Of a stretch of DNA of 64,000 bases, positions 10,119-19,657 are shown in pieces (the stretch's first letter is position 1; each line of letters starts with the position of its first letter). The stretch is taken from contig CANMUP010000003.1 in assembly GCA_947501105.1 (NCBI GenBank), positions 310,001-374,000 on the forward strand. The letters run 5' to 3'. A program made the position numbers and the translations under genes. Source of the stretch: an uncultured Flaviramulus sp. (lineage in GTDB: Bacteria; Bacteroidota; Bacteroidia; Flavobacteriales; Flavobacteriaceae). The notes under the pieces were generated by a model. It made no database searches. It worked only from the letters and a program-made list of their open reading frames with translations, and was not told where the DNA came from.

Positions 10119-11351
10119 TTGCATAAGCACGTTGCGCTTTATATTTCTAATAAAGATAATAAGCACCAACTTATTGAGCGTATTGTGTCAGGTAACTTTA
10201 TTGTTGATTATTCAAATTTAAAGGGTGCTATATTTTCTAAAAAAACATTAGATAAATTTATTGATGAAGAAGTTCGTCATGGAAATTTTAATGTAATTAC
10301 AAGCACGAAAAACAGCTTACTAAACTCCTCTGAAGGTGAACGTAAAAAGGCATTACTAAAGCATCTTGTTTTGCAAAACCCTAAATACATTTTAGTTGAT
10401 AATGTTTTTGGAAATTTAGATGTTAATGCACAAAAAAATATTGAAGAAACATTAACAAATCTAAGCCATAAAATACCAGTAATACAAATTACTAACAGGA
10501 AAAGAGATATACTCCCTTTTATAGATAATATTTATAAGTTAGAAAATCAAAATCCAGTTTTATGCAAAGAAACTGATGTCTTAAAACAAAACAGAACAAA
10601 ACATTTCTCTCAAGATTTACCAAAGCCCTACAGTTTAATAAAAAGCCAATTTGATACGCTTGTAAAATTTAATAATGTTACAATAAGTTATGGAAACAGA
10701 ACTATTGTTAAGAATATTAAATGGGTAATTAAACCTGGAGAGTTTTGGCAATTAACTGGACCTAATGGCTCAGGAAAAAGCACACTTTTAAGCCTTATTT
10801 CGGGAGATAACCCTAAAGCCTATAATCAAGATATTACTTTATTTGGAGTTAAAAAGGGTAGTGGAGAAAGTGTTTGGGATATAAAACGAAAAATAGGTTA
10901 TTTTTCTTCGGAGCATTTAAGAGGTTTTGAGCGTCTGCATTCTATTGAAAAAATGATTATCTCAGGTTTTTTCGATTCTATTGGGCTTTATAAAATTCCG
11001 AGCGAAAGACAAATTATGTTAGCGCATCAATGGCTGAAAGTATTGAGTATGTTCAATATAAAAGACAAGAGTTTTTTAAGCTTATCTGTGGGGCATCAAC
11101 GATTAGTTTTAATTGCTAGAGCCATGGTTAAGCACCCGCCGTTACTTATTTTAGATGAGCCCACAAACGGTTTAGATGATAACGATGCAGAATTGTTTTC
11201 CAAGTTAGTAAATAAAATAGCTTCAGAAAGCAATACAGCCATCCTATATGTTTCTCACAGAAAAGAAGAAAGCCTATTAAAACCTAGTTTTATTTATCAA
11301 TTATTACCAGAGCCTACAGGATCTATAGGTAAATCTATTAAAACTTCTTAA
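10119..11351 (+). CDS. Double ABC ATPase (ModF/PhrA-like) with a degenerate first half
   Basis: 410 residues without membrane segments. The C-terminal half is a complete ABC domain: Walker A GPNGSGKST (214-222), signature LSVGHQ (322-327) and Walker B LLILDEP (342-348). The N-terminal half keeps a signature-like SEGERKK (71-77) and Walker-B-like ILVDNVFGNLD (91-101) but has only about 70 residues before them and no P-loop, so it should not bind ATP alone. The start is TTG at 10119, because an in-frame stop lies two codons upstream (10113-10115) and no ATG is near. No permease is encoded nearby. ModF-type proteins have been linked to molybdate uptake, but the role here is unknown. Confidence 0.8.
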   Translation: MHKHVALYISNKDNKHQLIERIVSGNFIVDYSNLKGAIFSKKTLDKFIDEEVRHGNFNVITSTKNSLLNSSEGERKKALLKHLVLQNPKYILVDNVFGNLDVNAQKNIEETLTNLSHKIPVIQITNRKRDILPFIDNIYKLENQNPVLCKETDVLKQNRTKHFSQDLPKPYSLIKSQFDTLVKFNNVTISYGNRTIVKNIKWVIKPGEFWQLTGPNGSGKSTLLSLISGDNPKAYNQDITLFGVKKGSGESVWDIKRKIGYFSSEHLRGFERLHSIEKMIISGFFDSIGLYKIPSERQIMLAHQWLKVLSMFNIKDKSFLSLSVGHQRLVLIARAMVKHPPLLILDEPTNGLDDNDAELFSKLVNKIASESNTAILYVSHRKEESLLKPSFIYQLLPEPTGSIGKSIKTS

Positions 11352-11432
11352 TATTTTATAGCAATACTTGTTCGTAAGTTATACTTTTGATATTTAGTAT
11401 ATTTATAAATAAGTTTGTTTAAATAATTATTG

Positions 11433-12848
11433 ATGCCTTTTTATAAAAACCCAATGAGACCTACACAAGCAAAAATTGTTTTATCAATTTTTGTGCTTAT
11501 TGCTTTTGCTGTTATTTTCTTTGTTGGCTTTAACTATGTTGAGACAAGTTCAGACTTAAGAAATATAGCCCTATTGTTAGCTATTATGATGATAGTTATG
11601 GTTATTGTCGCGTTTCATTTTTTTAAAAATCAATACGCAAATGAGTTAGAGGTGGAAAACTTAAACAATCTTATAAAAGATTTAAAACAAAAATTGAATG
11701 AAGCATTAGATATAGCCGAATATAAGTCTATTTATTTGGCTAATATGAGTCACGAAATAAGAACACCTTTAAATACGGTTTTAGGAATGCTAAATATGTT
11801 GAAACAGACTAATTTAGATGCAGACCAAAAAGCGCAAGTAGAAATTGCCGATTATTCTTCTGAACATTTATTGCAATTGGTAAATATGATTATTGATAAC
11901 TCTAAGGTAGATGAAGGGTCTGTAAATTTAAATTTAGCGGCAATAAATTTAAAATCAGATTTATCTAGATTGTTTAAAATTTTCGAGTATCAAGCCTGGG
12001 AAAAAGGTCTAGAACTAGAGTTTAACTTTTTGTTTGAAGATGAAAAAAAGTTTTATGTTTTAGGTGATTCTGCCAAGATCCAACAAGTTCTTATTAACTT
12101 AATTAATAATGCTATTAAGTTTACCAATAATGGAAGAATAACAATAATTGTGGACCAAACGGTTAGTATTGATGAAAATCAAATCGTTACTTTTTATATA
12201 AAAGATACTGGTATTGGTATGCGTTCTTACGAAGTGAAAAGAATCCTTGAAACTTCAGGCAATGTAGAACTCTCCGATTTTAAAGATTATAGAGGAGGCG
12301 GGTATGGGCTTTCAATTTCGAGAGACTTAGTAAAATTAATGGGAGGTGAACTTAAAATTGAAAGTAAAGAAAATAAGGGCACTACGTTTTATTTTAGTTT
12401 ACAGCTTAAAAAGACTTTAAATATTGAGGCTCTAAGCACAGAAATTAAACCAATACTACTAAATAAGTTTAATGTATTAGTTGCCGAAGATAATAGGATG
12501 AATCAAAAAGTGATAAAGTTTCTATTAGAACAACAAGGAGCTGATTGTACTTTTGCTAAAAATGGACTAGAAGCGGTTGAGCTATATAAAATTTTGGACT
12601 TCGATATGGTGTTTATGGATATCTATATGCCAGATTTGGATGGTTATCAAGCTACTGAAAAAATTAAAAGAAGTAGAAAGTATACTAAGTTAAAAACGCC
12701 AATAATAGCTGTTTCTGCAAGTGCTTTTGAAGAGGATATAGAAAATGCAAAATTAGCAGGTATTGATGATTTTTTAGCAAAACCAATTGAAGTAGAAAAA
12801 CTAAAAGAGCTACTTATTAAATATGCCTCAGTTGATGAGCCAGTTTAG
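11433..12848 (+). CDS. Hybrid sensor histidine kinase with C-terminal receiver
   Basis: 471 residues from ATG 11433; a TTG one codon earlier is less likely. Two adjacent transmembrane helices (about residues 14-33 and 46-64) are joined by a very short loop, so there is no real extracellular sensor domain. A coiled-coil linker leads to HisKA (SHEIRTP, phospho-acceptor His107), a HATPase domain (N-box around LINLINNAIKFT) and a receiver domain with phospho-acceptor Asp396 (MVFMDIYMPDLDG). No DNA-binding output or phosphotransfer partner is adjacent. Its stop codon abuts the convergent RidA gene with no intervening base. Confidence 0.92.
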   Translation: MPFYKNPMRPTQAKIVLSIFVLIAFAVIFFVGFNYVETSSDLRNIALLLAIMMIVMVIVAFHFFKNQYANELEVENLNNLIKDLKQKLNEALDIAEYKSIYLANMSHEIRTPLNTVLGMLNMLKQTNLDADQKAQVEIADYSSEHLLQLVNMIIDNSKVDEGSVNLNLAAINLKSDLSRLFKIFEYQAWEKGLELEFNFLFEDEKKFYVLGDSAKIQQVLINLINNAIKFTNNGRITIIVDQTVSIDENQIVTFYIKDTGIGMRSYEVKRILETSGNVELSDFKDYRGGGYGLSISRDLVKLMGGELKIESKENKGTTFYFSLQLKKTLNIEALSTEIKPILLNKFNVLVAEDNRMNQKVIKFLLEQQGADCTFAKNGLEAVELYKILDFDMVFMDIYMPDLDGYQATEKIKRSRKYTKLKTPIIAVSASAFEEDIENAKLAGIDDFLAKPIEVEKLKELLIKYASVDEPV

Positions 12849-13229
12849 CTATTTTATGGCAATCATGCTAATTTCAACATTTACATCTTTTGGTAATCTT
12901 GCTACTTCCACGGTTTCACGCGCTGGTGCATTAGTATCATCAAAATAGCTCCCATAGACCTCATTTATTTCTCCAAAATTATTCATATCACTAATAAATA
13001 TTGAAGATTTAATAACGTCATTAAAAGTCATGTTGGCTGCTTTTAAAACAGCTTTCATATTTTCCATTACTTGTTTAGTTTCTGTTTTAATATCACCTAA
13101 AGTTAACTCTCCTGTTTCTGGATTTAATGCAATCTGCCCTGATGTATAAAGTGTATTTCCACTTAAAACTGCTTGGTTGTATGGTCCAATTGGAGCTGGT
13201 GCATTTGGTGTAGTAATAATTTTTTTCAT
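12849..13229 (-). CDS. ridA: RidA family reactive intermediate/imine deaminase
   Basis: 126 residues starting at MKKIITTPNAPAPIGPYNQA. The reading frame is open for 14 more codons upstream, but family members begin here. RidA deaminates reactive enamine/imine intermediates made by PLP enzymes in the cytoplasm. The family Arg is seen in APARETVEVARLP and the C-terminal VEISMIA motif is intact. It lies 57 bases downstream of the LptD-like gene on the same strand and its stop directly touches the stop of the histidine kinase gene. Confidence 0.93.
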   Translation of the reverse strand: MKKIITTPNAPAPIGPYNQAVLSGNTLYTSGQIALNPETGELTLGDIKTETKQVMENMKAVLKAANMTFNDVIKSSIFISDMNNFGEINEVYGSYFDDTNAPARETVEVARLPKDVNVEISMIAIK

Positions 13230-13286
13230 CAAATTTAGTTTTTGTCTCTCCTTCAATGGAAGGAGTCTCATAGTATTTTTTCAACC

Positions 13287-16043
13287 TTAAAGTTGCTGAT
13301 CTGGTTGCCTACGTTTCTCGTATTTAAGATCTTTTAGAATATTAGATTTTATTCCTATGAAGAAATTCCAAGAGCTTCTTGAACTAAAAGGAACCCAACT
13401 AAAATTCATTCGCCAGCTTAATAAATCACGCTCAAAGCGCAACTGTGTATAAGTGAATCCTTTATCTTTTAAATCGTAACCAGAAGATGCACCAACAGAC
13501 CATTTAGGCGACAATTCTATATCGCCAGAAAACATAAGCGAGTGTGAGGATATTTCACTTTGTCTTCTAGAATTAGAATAATTAACGGCATACGCTAAAC
13601 GTAAACTCCAAGGTATTTTAAAGTTATAAAACTCACTAGGTTCTTCGTCTTCTTCATTCCCTTTTTCCTCGTTAAATCTAGAAAAATCTTCTGAAACCCC
13701 AAATAAGTCATCGTCACGACCACCACTCCGTAAGTTTTCCTGTATAGCAGGATCCCCTTTATTATCGTCATTTTTGTCTCCTTTACCACCAGAAAGCGAA
13801 TAACTAGCTGTTAAGTTTGCACTAGTCAGTCTAAAAAGGCTTCCACCATTATCAATGTTAAATTTATCAATTCGGTTATTATTATTATCTAAAGCATATG
13901 GGTCTAAGGTTGCACCAAAATTTAAACTTAACTTGTTATCAAATAATTGAGTACCACCACTCATTCTAACTGGGCTCCATTGTAGCGAGTCTCCGGCAAA
14001 ATTATAAGAAGTTGAAAAATTTAAATTGTTAAGTAAAATAATCTTTTTTGGTTCAGTTGCAGTACTATCTTTATCTCTTACTTTAGCTTCAAAATTATTA
14101 GCTATAGAAATCCCCATAGAGCTAGAGAAGTTTTTGTTTGGAACTCCAAAAAGACCTTGTTCAAACCTTGTAAATTCAACATCTTCAGTAGTTAATCCGT
14201 CTGCACTAACAACCTCGTATGTGTCATAGTATTTATCAAAAGCTGGGTTTATATTATAGCTTATTGATGGGCGAATGACATGACGAATAGCATGAATCTT
14301 TGGATTTTCTCCTTCTTTCTTAAAGTTAAACATTCCATAAATTGTTGTTCCTAAACTAGTACTAAAATTATAAGTTCTAAAAGAATCAAAACCATTTATG
14401 GTTTCAGTTATTACCTCATCATTAACGTTATCGTAATACCTATCTATAGTCTTAAAAGTCCAAACTTCATTAAAACTTGTAGAGGCACTTAAACTAAAAT
14501 GTTTAAATACTTTAAAGTTTGTACTTAAAGGAACAGAATGTTGGAAACCAGCTTTTGCGTCATCAAACATTTCTTTTTTAAAGAAAAGTGAGTCTGTGGT
14601 TTGTATTCTATTTTCCCCTCTTATACTATATTGAAGATTTATATTTTGAATGACACCCTTTTTTGATCCAACTTTAGGAGCAAAAGGAAATATTCTACTC
14701 ACGTTCCCTTGAAATGTTGGAAGCGTCATATTAATTTGCTCAGTGTTTGTGTTTTGAGAATGAGTGGCTGTTACACTAAAATTTACCGATGGTTCGCCTT
14801 CAAATGTTTTAGAATAAGACACAGATGATGATAAAGTGTTATTTAAAAAAGCACCAGAGTTAACTTGATTAAGTGAAGTTCTATAATACGTACTACTACC
14901 TAAGTTTACAGATGCTGAGAAGCGTGAGCTGGGATTAGCCTTACTATCTTGACTGTGCGACCAGCGTAAATTATATACGGTAGATTTTCCGTAATCAGGA
15001 AAACCGCGTTCACTAGTGATTAAATTTTCATACCTAAATCCAACATTCCCTCTGAAGTTGTAGCGTTTAGCATAAGTATTCTCTATGCGTAATCCATAAC
15101 TTCCGTTAGTATAATAATCTCCTAAAACTGCTAAATCAACATAATCGTTTATGGCAAAATAATAACCTCCATTTTGTAAAAAGTAACCACGATCGTTTTG
15201 TTCACCAAAACTTGGTATAATAACACCAGAAGTTTGTTTTTCAGATTGCGGAAAAAAGCCAAAAGGCAAGCCAATAGGCGTAGGGACATCATAAATAAAA
15301 AGATTTGCTAAACCAGTTACTATTTTTTTACCAGGGACAACCTTAGCTTTTCTTAGTAAGATGTAATATTCTGGATCTTCTAAATCTTCAGCAGTAGTAT
15401 ATTTTCCTCTGTGAATAAAATAAACCGAGTCATTCTCTTTTTTTGTTATTTGAGCAATAACTGTACCTCCAGATTGCTCCGTCTTAGAATTATAAATCAG
15501 TGCTTTTTCAGATTTTGTATTAAAAATAATGGAATCTGGCTCTACAATATTTTCACCTTGAGTAAATATTGGTGCTTGAGAATAGTCTCCAATAGAATCT
15601 AAAATACCCTTAGCATAAACGGTATTGGTGCTATAATCTATAGTTATACTACCAGATTTAATATTTATATCGCCATAATCTATTTCAGCTTCATTATATA
15701 AATATAATTTTTGCTTTTTTTGATTAAAAGACGTGTAATCAGTAGCCTTATACTTTACAATATGCTCTAATGTTTCTTTTTTAGGCTTTATGGAATCTGT
15801 AACTGTAGTGTCTTGCAGTTTCTCTGCTGGGGCTTCAGATTTTATAATATCCTTAGCATTAACAACCAAACTATCTTTAACGGTAGGTTTTATACTATCT
15901 GTAGGTTTCTGTATATCTTGAGCGAAGCTAAACGTGTTAATAAACACTGTAAAACTTAATGCAAAAAGTATTTTAAAGTTGTTTGTACGCAACGCTTTTA
16001 AATGTATTTTTGTAAAAGTATGGCTCGGTTTTTGAATTGCCAA
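13287..16043 (-). CDS. lptD: LptD-like outer-membrane LPS assembly protein (OstA-like)
   Basis: 918 residues. A long basic N-terminus leads to a signal peptide ending about residue 41 (FSFAQ). A low-complexity Ser/Lys/Asp/Thr stretch follows, then an OstA/LptA-like jellyroll (about residues 90-230, with NEAEIDYGDINIKSGSI), then a long beta-barrel region rich in aromatic strands. Bacteroidota homologues are annotated as putative LPS assembly protein LptD and are thought to insert lipopolysaccharide in the outer leaflet. The gene is divergent from a cell-wall amidase and upstream of ridA. TamB and an MCE protein are within 15 kb, making this an envelope-biogenesis neighbourhood. Confidence 0.88.
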   Translation of the reverse strand: MAIQKPSHTFTKIHLKALRTNNFKILFALSFTVFINTFSFAQDIQKPTDSIKPTVKDSLVVNAKDIIKSEAPAEKLQDTTVTDSIKPKKETLEHIVKYKATDYTSFNQKKQKLYLYNEAEIDYGDINIKSGSITIDYSTNTVYAKGILDSIGDYSQAPIFTQGENIVEPDSIIFNTKSEKALIYNSKTEQSGGTVIAQITKKENDSVYFIHRGKYTTAEDLEDPEYYILLRKAKVVPGKKIVTGLANLFIYDVPTPIGLPFGFFPQSEKQTSGVIIPSFGEQNDRGYFLQNGGYYFAINDYVDLAVLGDYYTNGSYGLRIENTYAKRYNFRGNVGFRYENLITSERGFPDYGKSTVYNLRWSHSQDSKANPSSRFSASVNLGSSTYYRTSLNQVNSGAFLNNTLSSSVSYSKTFEGEPSVNFSVTATHSQNTNTEQINMTLPTFQGNVSRIFPFAPKVGSKKGVIQNINLQYSIRGENRIQTTDSLFFKKEMFDDAKAGFQHSVPLSTNFKVFKHFSLSASTSFNEVWTFKTIDRYYDNVNDEVITETINGFDSFRTYNFSTSLGTTIYGMFNFKKEGENPKIHAIRHVIRPSISYNINPAFDKYYDTYEVVSADGLTTEDVEFTRFEQGLFGVPNKNFSSSMGISIANNFEAKVRDKDSTATEPKKIILLNNLNFSTSYNFAGDSLQWSPVRMSGGTQLFDNKLSLNFGATLDPYALDNNNNRIDKFNIDNGGSLFRLTSANLTASYSLSGGKGDKNDDNKGDPAIQENLRSGGRDDDLFGVSEDFSRFNEEKGNEEDEEPSEFYNFKIPWSLRLAYAVNYSNSRRQSEISSHSLMFSGDIELSPKWSVGASSGYDLKDKGFTYTQLRFERDLLSWRMNFSWVPFSSRSSWNFFIGIKSNILKDLKYEKRRQPDQQL

Positions 16044-16103
16044 AATTACATATATTTTTCTGTGATAATTTATTATTCAACGGAAAAATTTTAAATTAAA
16101 TAT

Positions 16104-16124
16104 TTACTCAATTAAATTGAGTAA
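16104..16124. promoter_or_regulatory. 21-bp palindrome between lptD-like and amidase genes
   Basis: Perfect 10-base arms TTACTCAATT (16104-16113) and AATTGAGTAA (16115-16124) with a single central base. It sits in the divergent gap about 61 bases from the LptD-like start and 32 bases before the amidase ATG, and is symmetric like a dimeric repressor site. There is no T-tract, so it is not a typical terminator. Confidence 0.6.
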
Positions 16125-16155
16125 TAAACCGAATTTTTACGCGTTAAAAACACTT

Positions 16156-17265
16156 ATGCAAACGTCAAGATTATTAGTTTTCGTATCTTTTATAATAGTA
16201 TTAACATTTTCGTCTTTTATAAATGTTGGTAAAATTCAAACAAATGATGAATTTATTGTTGTTTTAGATGCTGGTCATGGCGGGAAAGATCCAGGAAATT
16301 TAGGTAGCGGATACAAAGAAAAAGATATAGCTTTAAAAATTGTTTTAGAAATAGGCAGAAGGTTAGAGAAAATTCCAAATGTAAAAGTTATCTATACTCG
16401 AAAAAAGGATGTTTTTATTGAGCTATATGAACGTCCAAGAATTGCAAATAGAGCTAATGCTGATTTGTTTATTTCTGTACATTGTGATTCTCATACCTCG
16501 CAAGCTCATGGGGCAGGTACTTTTGTAATGGCAATAAATAAAATGTCGCAAAACCTTAGTGTAGCAAAAAAGGAAAATGCTGTAATTTTACTTGAAGATA
16601 ATTACGAGGAAAATTATGCAGGGTTTGATCCCAATTCACCAGAGTCATTAATAGGAACTTCTTTAATTGTTGAAGAATATTTAGACCAGAGTATTCTTGC
16701 AGCTAGTTTAATACAAAAAAATATTGTTAAAAAACTAAAGCGTAAAGACAGAAAGGTAAAACAAGATGTATTTTGGGTACTTCATGCTACTTATATGCCA
16801 AGTGTTTTGGTAGAAACAGGGTTTTTAACGTACAAAAAGGAAGGTGCTTACTTAAATTCAAAGAGGGGTCAGTTGGAAATGGCTAGAGAGATTGTCAATG
16901 GCATTCTTGATTATAAGAAGACAGTAGATTTAAACACAACTGACAATATATTTGAAAATAATGATGAGAATTATTCAATAGAAAAACCTGAAATTGTCAC
17001 AGATATTGTTTTTAAAGTTCAAATAGCAGCAAGCTCAAAATCTTTAGAGACAAAACCGTATAATTTTAAAGGGTTGAACAACATTTCCAGGACCAAAGAA
17101 AATAATTTATACAAATATTATTACGGAAAAACTTCAAATTATAATACTATTAAAAAGCTAGAAGAAGAAGCTAAAACTGCTGGTTTTAAAACTGGTTACA
17201 TTGTAGCATTTAAAGCAGGTGAAAAAATAACTTTAACTGAAGCTTTAAAAACAACTGCGAATTAG
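16156..17265 (+). CDS. N-acetylmuramoyl-L-alanine amidase with C-terminal SPOR-like region
   Basis: Zinc amidase (Amidase_3) that cleaves the amide bond between muramic acid and the peptide stem of peptidoglycan in the periplasm. Motifs: VVLDAGHGGKDPGN with the first Zn His, the EKD Glu, SVHCDSH with a second Zn His, and the catalytic VLVETGFLT. A signal peptide (MQTSRLLVFVSFIIVLTFS) begins at ATG 16156. A TTG at 16117 would add 13 residues but lies inside the 16104-16124 palindrome, so I prefer 16156. The last 85 residues look like a SPOR domain, which binds denuded glycan at division sites. An MCE gene follows. Confidence 0.92.
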   Translation: MQTSRLLVFVSFIIVLTFSSFINVGKIQTNDEFIVVLDAGHGGKDPGNLGSGYKEKDIALKIVLEIGRRLEKIPNVKVIYTRKKDVFIELYERPRIANRANADLFISVHCDSHTSQAHGAGTFVMAINKMSQNLSVAKKENAVILLEDNYEENYAGFDPNSPESLIGTSLIVEEYLDQSILAASLIQKNIVKKLKRKDRKVKQDVFWVLHATYMPSVLVETGFLTYKKEGAYLNSKRGQLEMAREIVNGILDYKKTVDLNTTDNIFENNDENYSIEKPEIVTDIVFKVQIAASSKSLETKPYNFKGLNNISRTKENNLYKYYYGKTSNYNTIKKLEEEAKTAGFKTGYIVAFKAGEKITLTEALKTTAN

Positions 17266-17288
17266 ATTCATTCTTTTTAAATTTATCT

Positions 17289-17296
17289 TAAATTTG
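17289..17296 (+). promoter_or_regulatory. Possible -7 element upstream of the MCE gene
   Basis: TAAATTTG matches TANNTTTG 104 bases before the MCE start codon. Between them lies a 19-codon open frame (17322-17381, ATG to TAA) that may be chance. No clear -33 box was seen. Confidence 0.3.
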
Positions 17297-17399
17297 TTTC
17301 ACTAAACATATTTATTTTGAAATGAGCATAGCAGAAAATTTAACATTAGATTTTCATGTAAATTGCATCTCACTTAAATAAAGCAAATAATATTTTTAG

Positions 17400-18332
17400 A
17401 TGAAAATATCAAAAGAAGTAAAAACATCAATATTAGTAATAGCCGGAATTGTCCTTTTTATTTTTGGATTTAATTACTTAAAAGGTCAGAATTTGTTTGA
17501 AAACAGTAATGTTTATTATACAGAGTTTGATTATAATGCATTAACAACATCTTCATTAGTTACCATTAAAGGGAATTCTGTTGGTAAAATTCAAGATATT
17601 GCTTACGATTATAAAACAGGAAAAACTAAAGTTGCTTTTTTTGTAAACGGAGAGTTAGAGTTTTCTAAAAATAGTATTGTAAGAATGTATGAAGCTGGTA
17701 TAATGGGCGGAAATGCTATAGCTATAATTATTGCAGAAGAGGGAGAAATGGCAAAATCTGGTGCGGTTTTAAAATCTGAAGTGGAAGAAGGGCTTGTTGC
17801 TAGCCTTTCAAAGAATTTTTCTGGTTTAAGTAACGAATTAAATTCTACCTTAAGATCTACAGATACCCTTATGGTTAGCTTAAACAAGCTAGTTGCTGAT
17901 GATTCCGAAAAAGGCCTTAAAAGCACTATAAAAGAGCTAAACGAAACTTTAAAGTCATTTAAAAACACCTCAAATTCTTTAAATAGAGTCATATCAAAAA
18001 ATGACGATAACATCACAGCAATCCTTGAACGTTTTAAAACTACTAGTAACGATTTATCATTAATGATAGCACAACTTAAAGACGCTAAAATTGGGACTAC
18101 TGTGGAATCTTTAAATAGTACATTAAGTAATTTAAATAACCTGTTGGTTGCAATTGATAAAGGAGAAGGCACAATGGGTAAATTGCTTAAGGATGATGCC
18201 TTGTATAACAACCTAAAAGGTGCTTCAAAAGAGATGGAAGAACTTTTAGAGGACATAAAACTACATCCAAAGCGTTATTTTAGAATTCTTTCAAAAAAAG
18301 AAATTCCTTATAAAGAAGCTGAAACCAACTAA
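17400..18332 (+). CDS. MlaD-family (MCE) lipid-transport protein
   Basis: 310 residues: one N-terminal transmembrane anchor (about residues 9-26), an MCE/MlaD domain (about 35-115, with LVTIKGNSVGKIQDI), and a long helical C-terminal region (about 130-290) that could form the coiled barrel of MCE hexamers. MCE proteins shuttle phospholipids between inner and outer membranes, normally with MlaE/MlaF ABC subunits, which are not encoded in this window. It follows the amidase after 134 bases and precedes the Fe-S protein by 6 bases, so it may be co-transcribed with the latter. Confidence 0.9.
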   Translation: MKISKEVKTSILVIAGIVLFIFGFNYLKGQNLFENSNVYYTEFDYNALTTSSLVTIKGNSVGKIQDIAYDYKTGKTKVAFFVNGELEFSKNSIVRMYEAGIMGGNAIAIIIAEEGEMAKSGAVLKSEVEEGLVASLSKNFSGLSNELNSTLRSTDTLMVSLNKLVADDSEKGLKSTIKELNETLKSFKNTSNSLNRVISKNDDNITAILERFKTTSNDLSLMIAQLKDAKIGTTVESLNSTLSNLNNLLVAIDKGEGTMGKLLKDDALYNNLKGASKEMEELLEDIKLHPKRYFRILSKKEIPYKEAETN

Positions 18333-18338
18333 AAATAA

Positions 18339-19646
18339 ATGGAATACTTGCCTAATATAATTTTTGCAATCATACTTATAATTGGTATTGGATATTTTGC
18401 AAAAAACGTAAAAAAATTAATTCGGAATATCAAACTTGGTCAAGATGTTGATGTTAGTGATAACAAATCTCAGCGTTGGCGAAATATGGCGATGATTGCG
18501 CTTGGGCAAAGTAAAATGGTGCGTCGTCCTATTGCTGGATTTTTACACGTTGTAGTTTATGTAGGTTTTATAATCATCAATATTGAAGTTTTAGAAATTA
18601 TTATTGATGGCTTGTTTGGCACACACAGAATTGGCTTAAAAGTATTACCAGAATCTGTTTATGGATTTTTAATAGGTGCTTTCGAGATATTAGCTGTTTT
18701 AGTATTTGTATCAGTTACAATATTTTGGATACGAAGAAATATTATAAAACTTGCACGTTTTTGGAAAAGCGAAATGACAAGCTGGCCAAAAAACGATGGA
18801 AATTTTATTTTGTATTTCGAAATGGTATTGATGACACTGTTTTTAATTATGAATGCTACCGATGTTCATTTTCAAGCATTAAACTCAGGTAATGTAGTTA
18901 GTCAGTTTATTTCGCCATGGTTTTCAGAATTACAAGAAACTACATTGCATGGTATAGAAAGAGGCGCTTGGTGGCTACATATTATTGGAATATTCATCTT
19001 TTTAAATTACTTATATTTTTCAAAACACTTGCATATTTTATTGGCGTTTCCAAACACTTTTTATGGAAAGTTACAACCTAAAGGGCAATTAAATAACCTT
19101 GAAGCAGTAACCAATGAAGTAAAAATGATGATGGACCCAGATGCCGACCCTTACGCAGTAACAGAAGACGACGGAGAAGCACCAGCAAAATTCGGAGCTA
19201 GTGATGTGCAAGATTTAAGTTGGGTACAATTATTAAATGCTTACACCTGTACTGAATGCGGACGATGCACAAGCGAATGTCCAGCAAATCAAACAGGAAA
19301 AAAACTATCGCCTCGAAAAATAATGATGGATACCAGAGACCGTTTAGAAGAGGTTGGTAAGAACATTGATGCAAATAAAGGCGAATTTATAGACGACGAA
19401 AAGCAGCTTTTAGATACTTACATTACACGCGAAGAGCTTTGGGCTTGTACCTCGTGTAACGCCTGTACAGAAGCTTGTCCGGTTAGTATCGATCCCTTAT
19501 CTATTATTTTAGATATGCGTCGCTATTTGGTTATGGAGCAATCGGCAGCACCGGTTGAACTTAATAATATGATGACAAATATTGAAAACAATGGAGCACC
19601 ATGGCCATACAATCAAATGGACCGATTGAATTGGAAAAATGAATAA
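18339..19646 (+). CDS. Membrane-anchored (Fe-S)-binding oxidoreductase subunit
   Basis: 435 residues. The N-terminal half has about five membrane segments (near residues 5-22, 65-88, 108-130, 157-173 and 212-228) with histidines that could ligate haem as in NarI/HdrE-type subunits. The C-terminal half has two 4Fe-4S motifs: Cys304, 307, 310, 314 (CTECGRCTSECP) and Cys370, 373, 376, 380 (CTSCNACTEACP). This layout suits quinone-linked electron transfer. Its partner CCG-domain protein lies just downstream, separated by a REP-like element. Similar pairs occur across Bacteroidota, but substrate and donor are unknown to me. Confidence 0.9.
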   Translation: MEYLPNIIFAIILIIGIGYFAKNVKKLIRNIKLGQDVDVSDNKSQRWRNMAMIALGQSKMVRRPIAGFLHVVVYVGFIIINIEVLEIIIDGLFGTHRIGLKVLPESVYGFLIGAFEILAVLVFVSVTIFWIRRNIIKLARFWKSEMTSWPKNDGNFILYFEMVLMTLFLIMNATDVHFQALNSGNVVSQFISPWFSELQETTLHGIERGAWWLHIIGIFIFLNYLYFSKHLHILLAFPNTFYGKLQPKGQLNNLEAVTNEVKMMMDPDADPYAVTEDDGEAPAKFGASDVQDLSWVQLLNAYTCTECGRCTSECPANQTGKKLSPRKIMMDTRDRLEEVGKNIDANKGEFIDDEKQLLDTYITREELWACTSCNACTEACPVSIDPLSIILDMRRYLVMEQSAAPVELNNMMTNIENNGAPWPYNQMDRLNWKNE

Positions 19647-19657
19647 TTAAATAATTT

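Noticed and set aside
17609-18256. 215-codon minus-strand open frame
   Set aside because: Entirely antisense to the MCE gene; its Ser/Leu/Phe-rich product mirrors the codons of the real gene.
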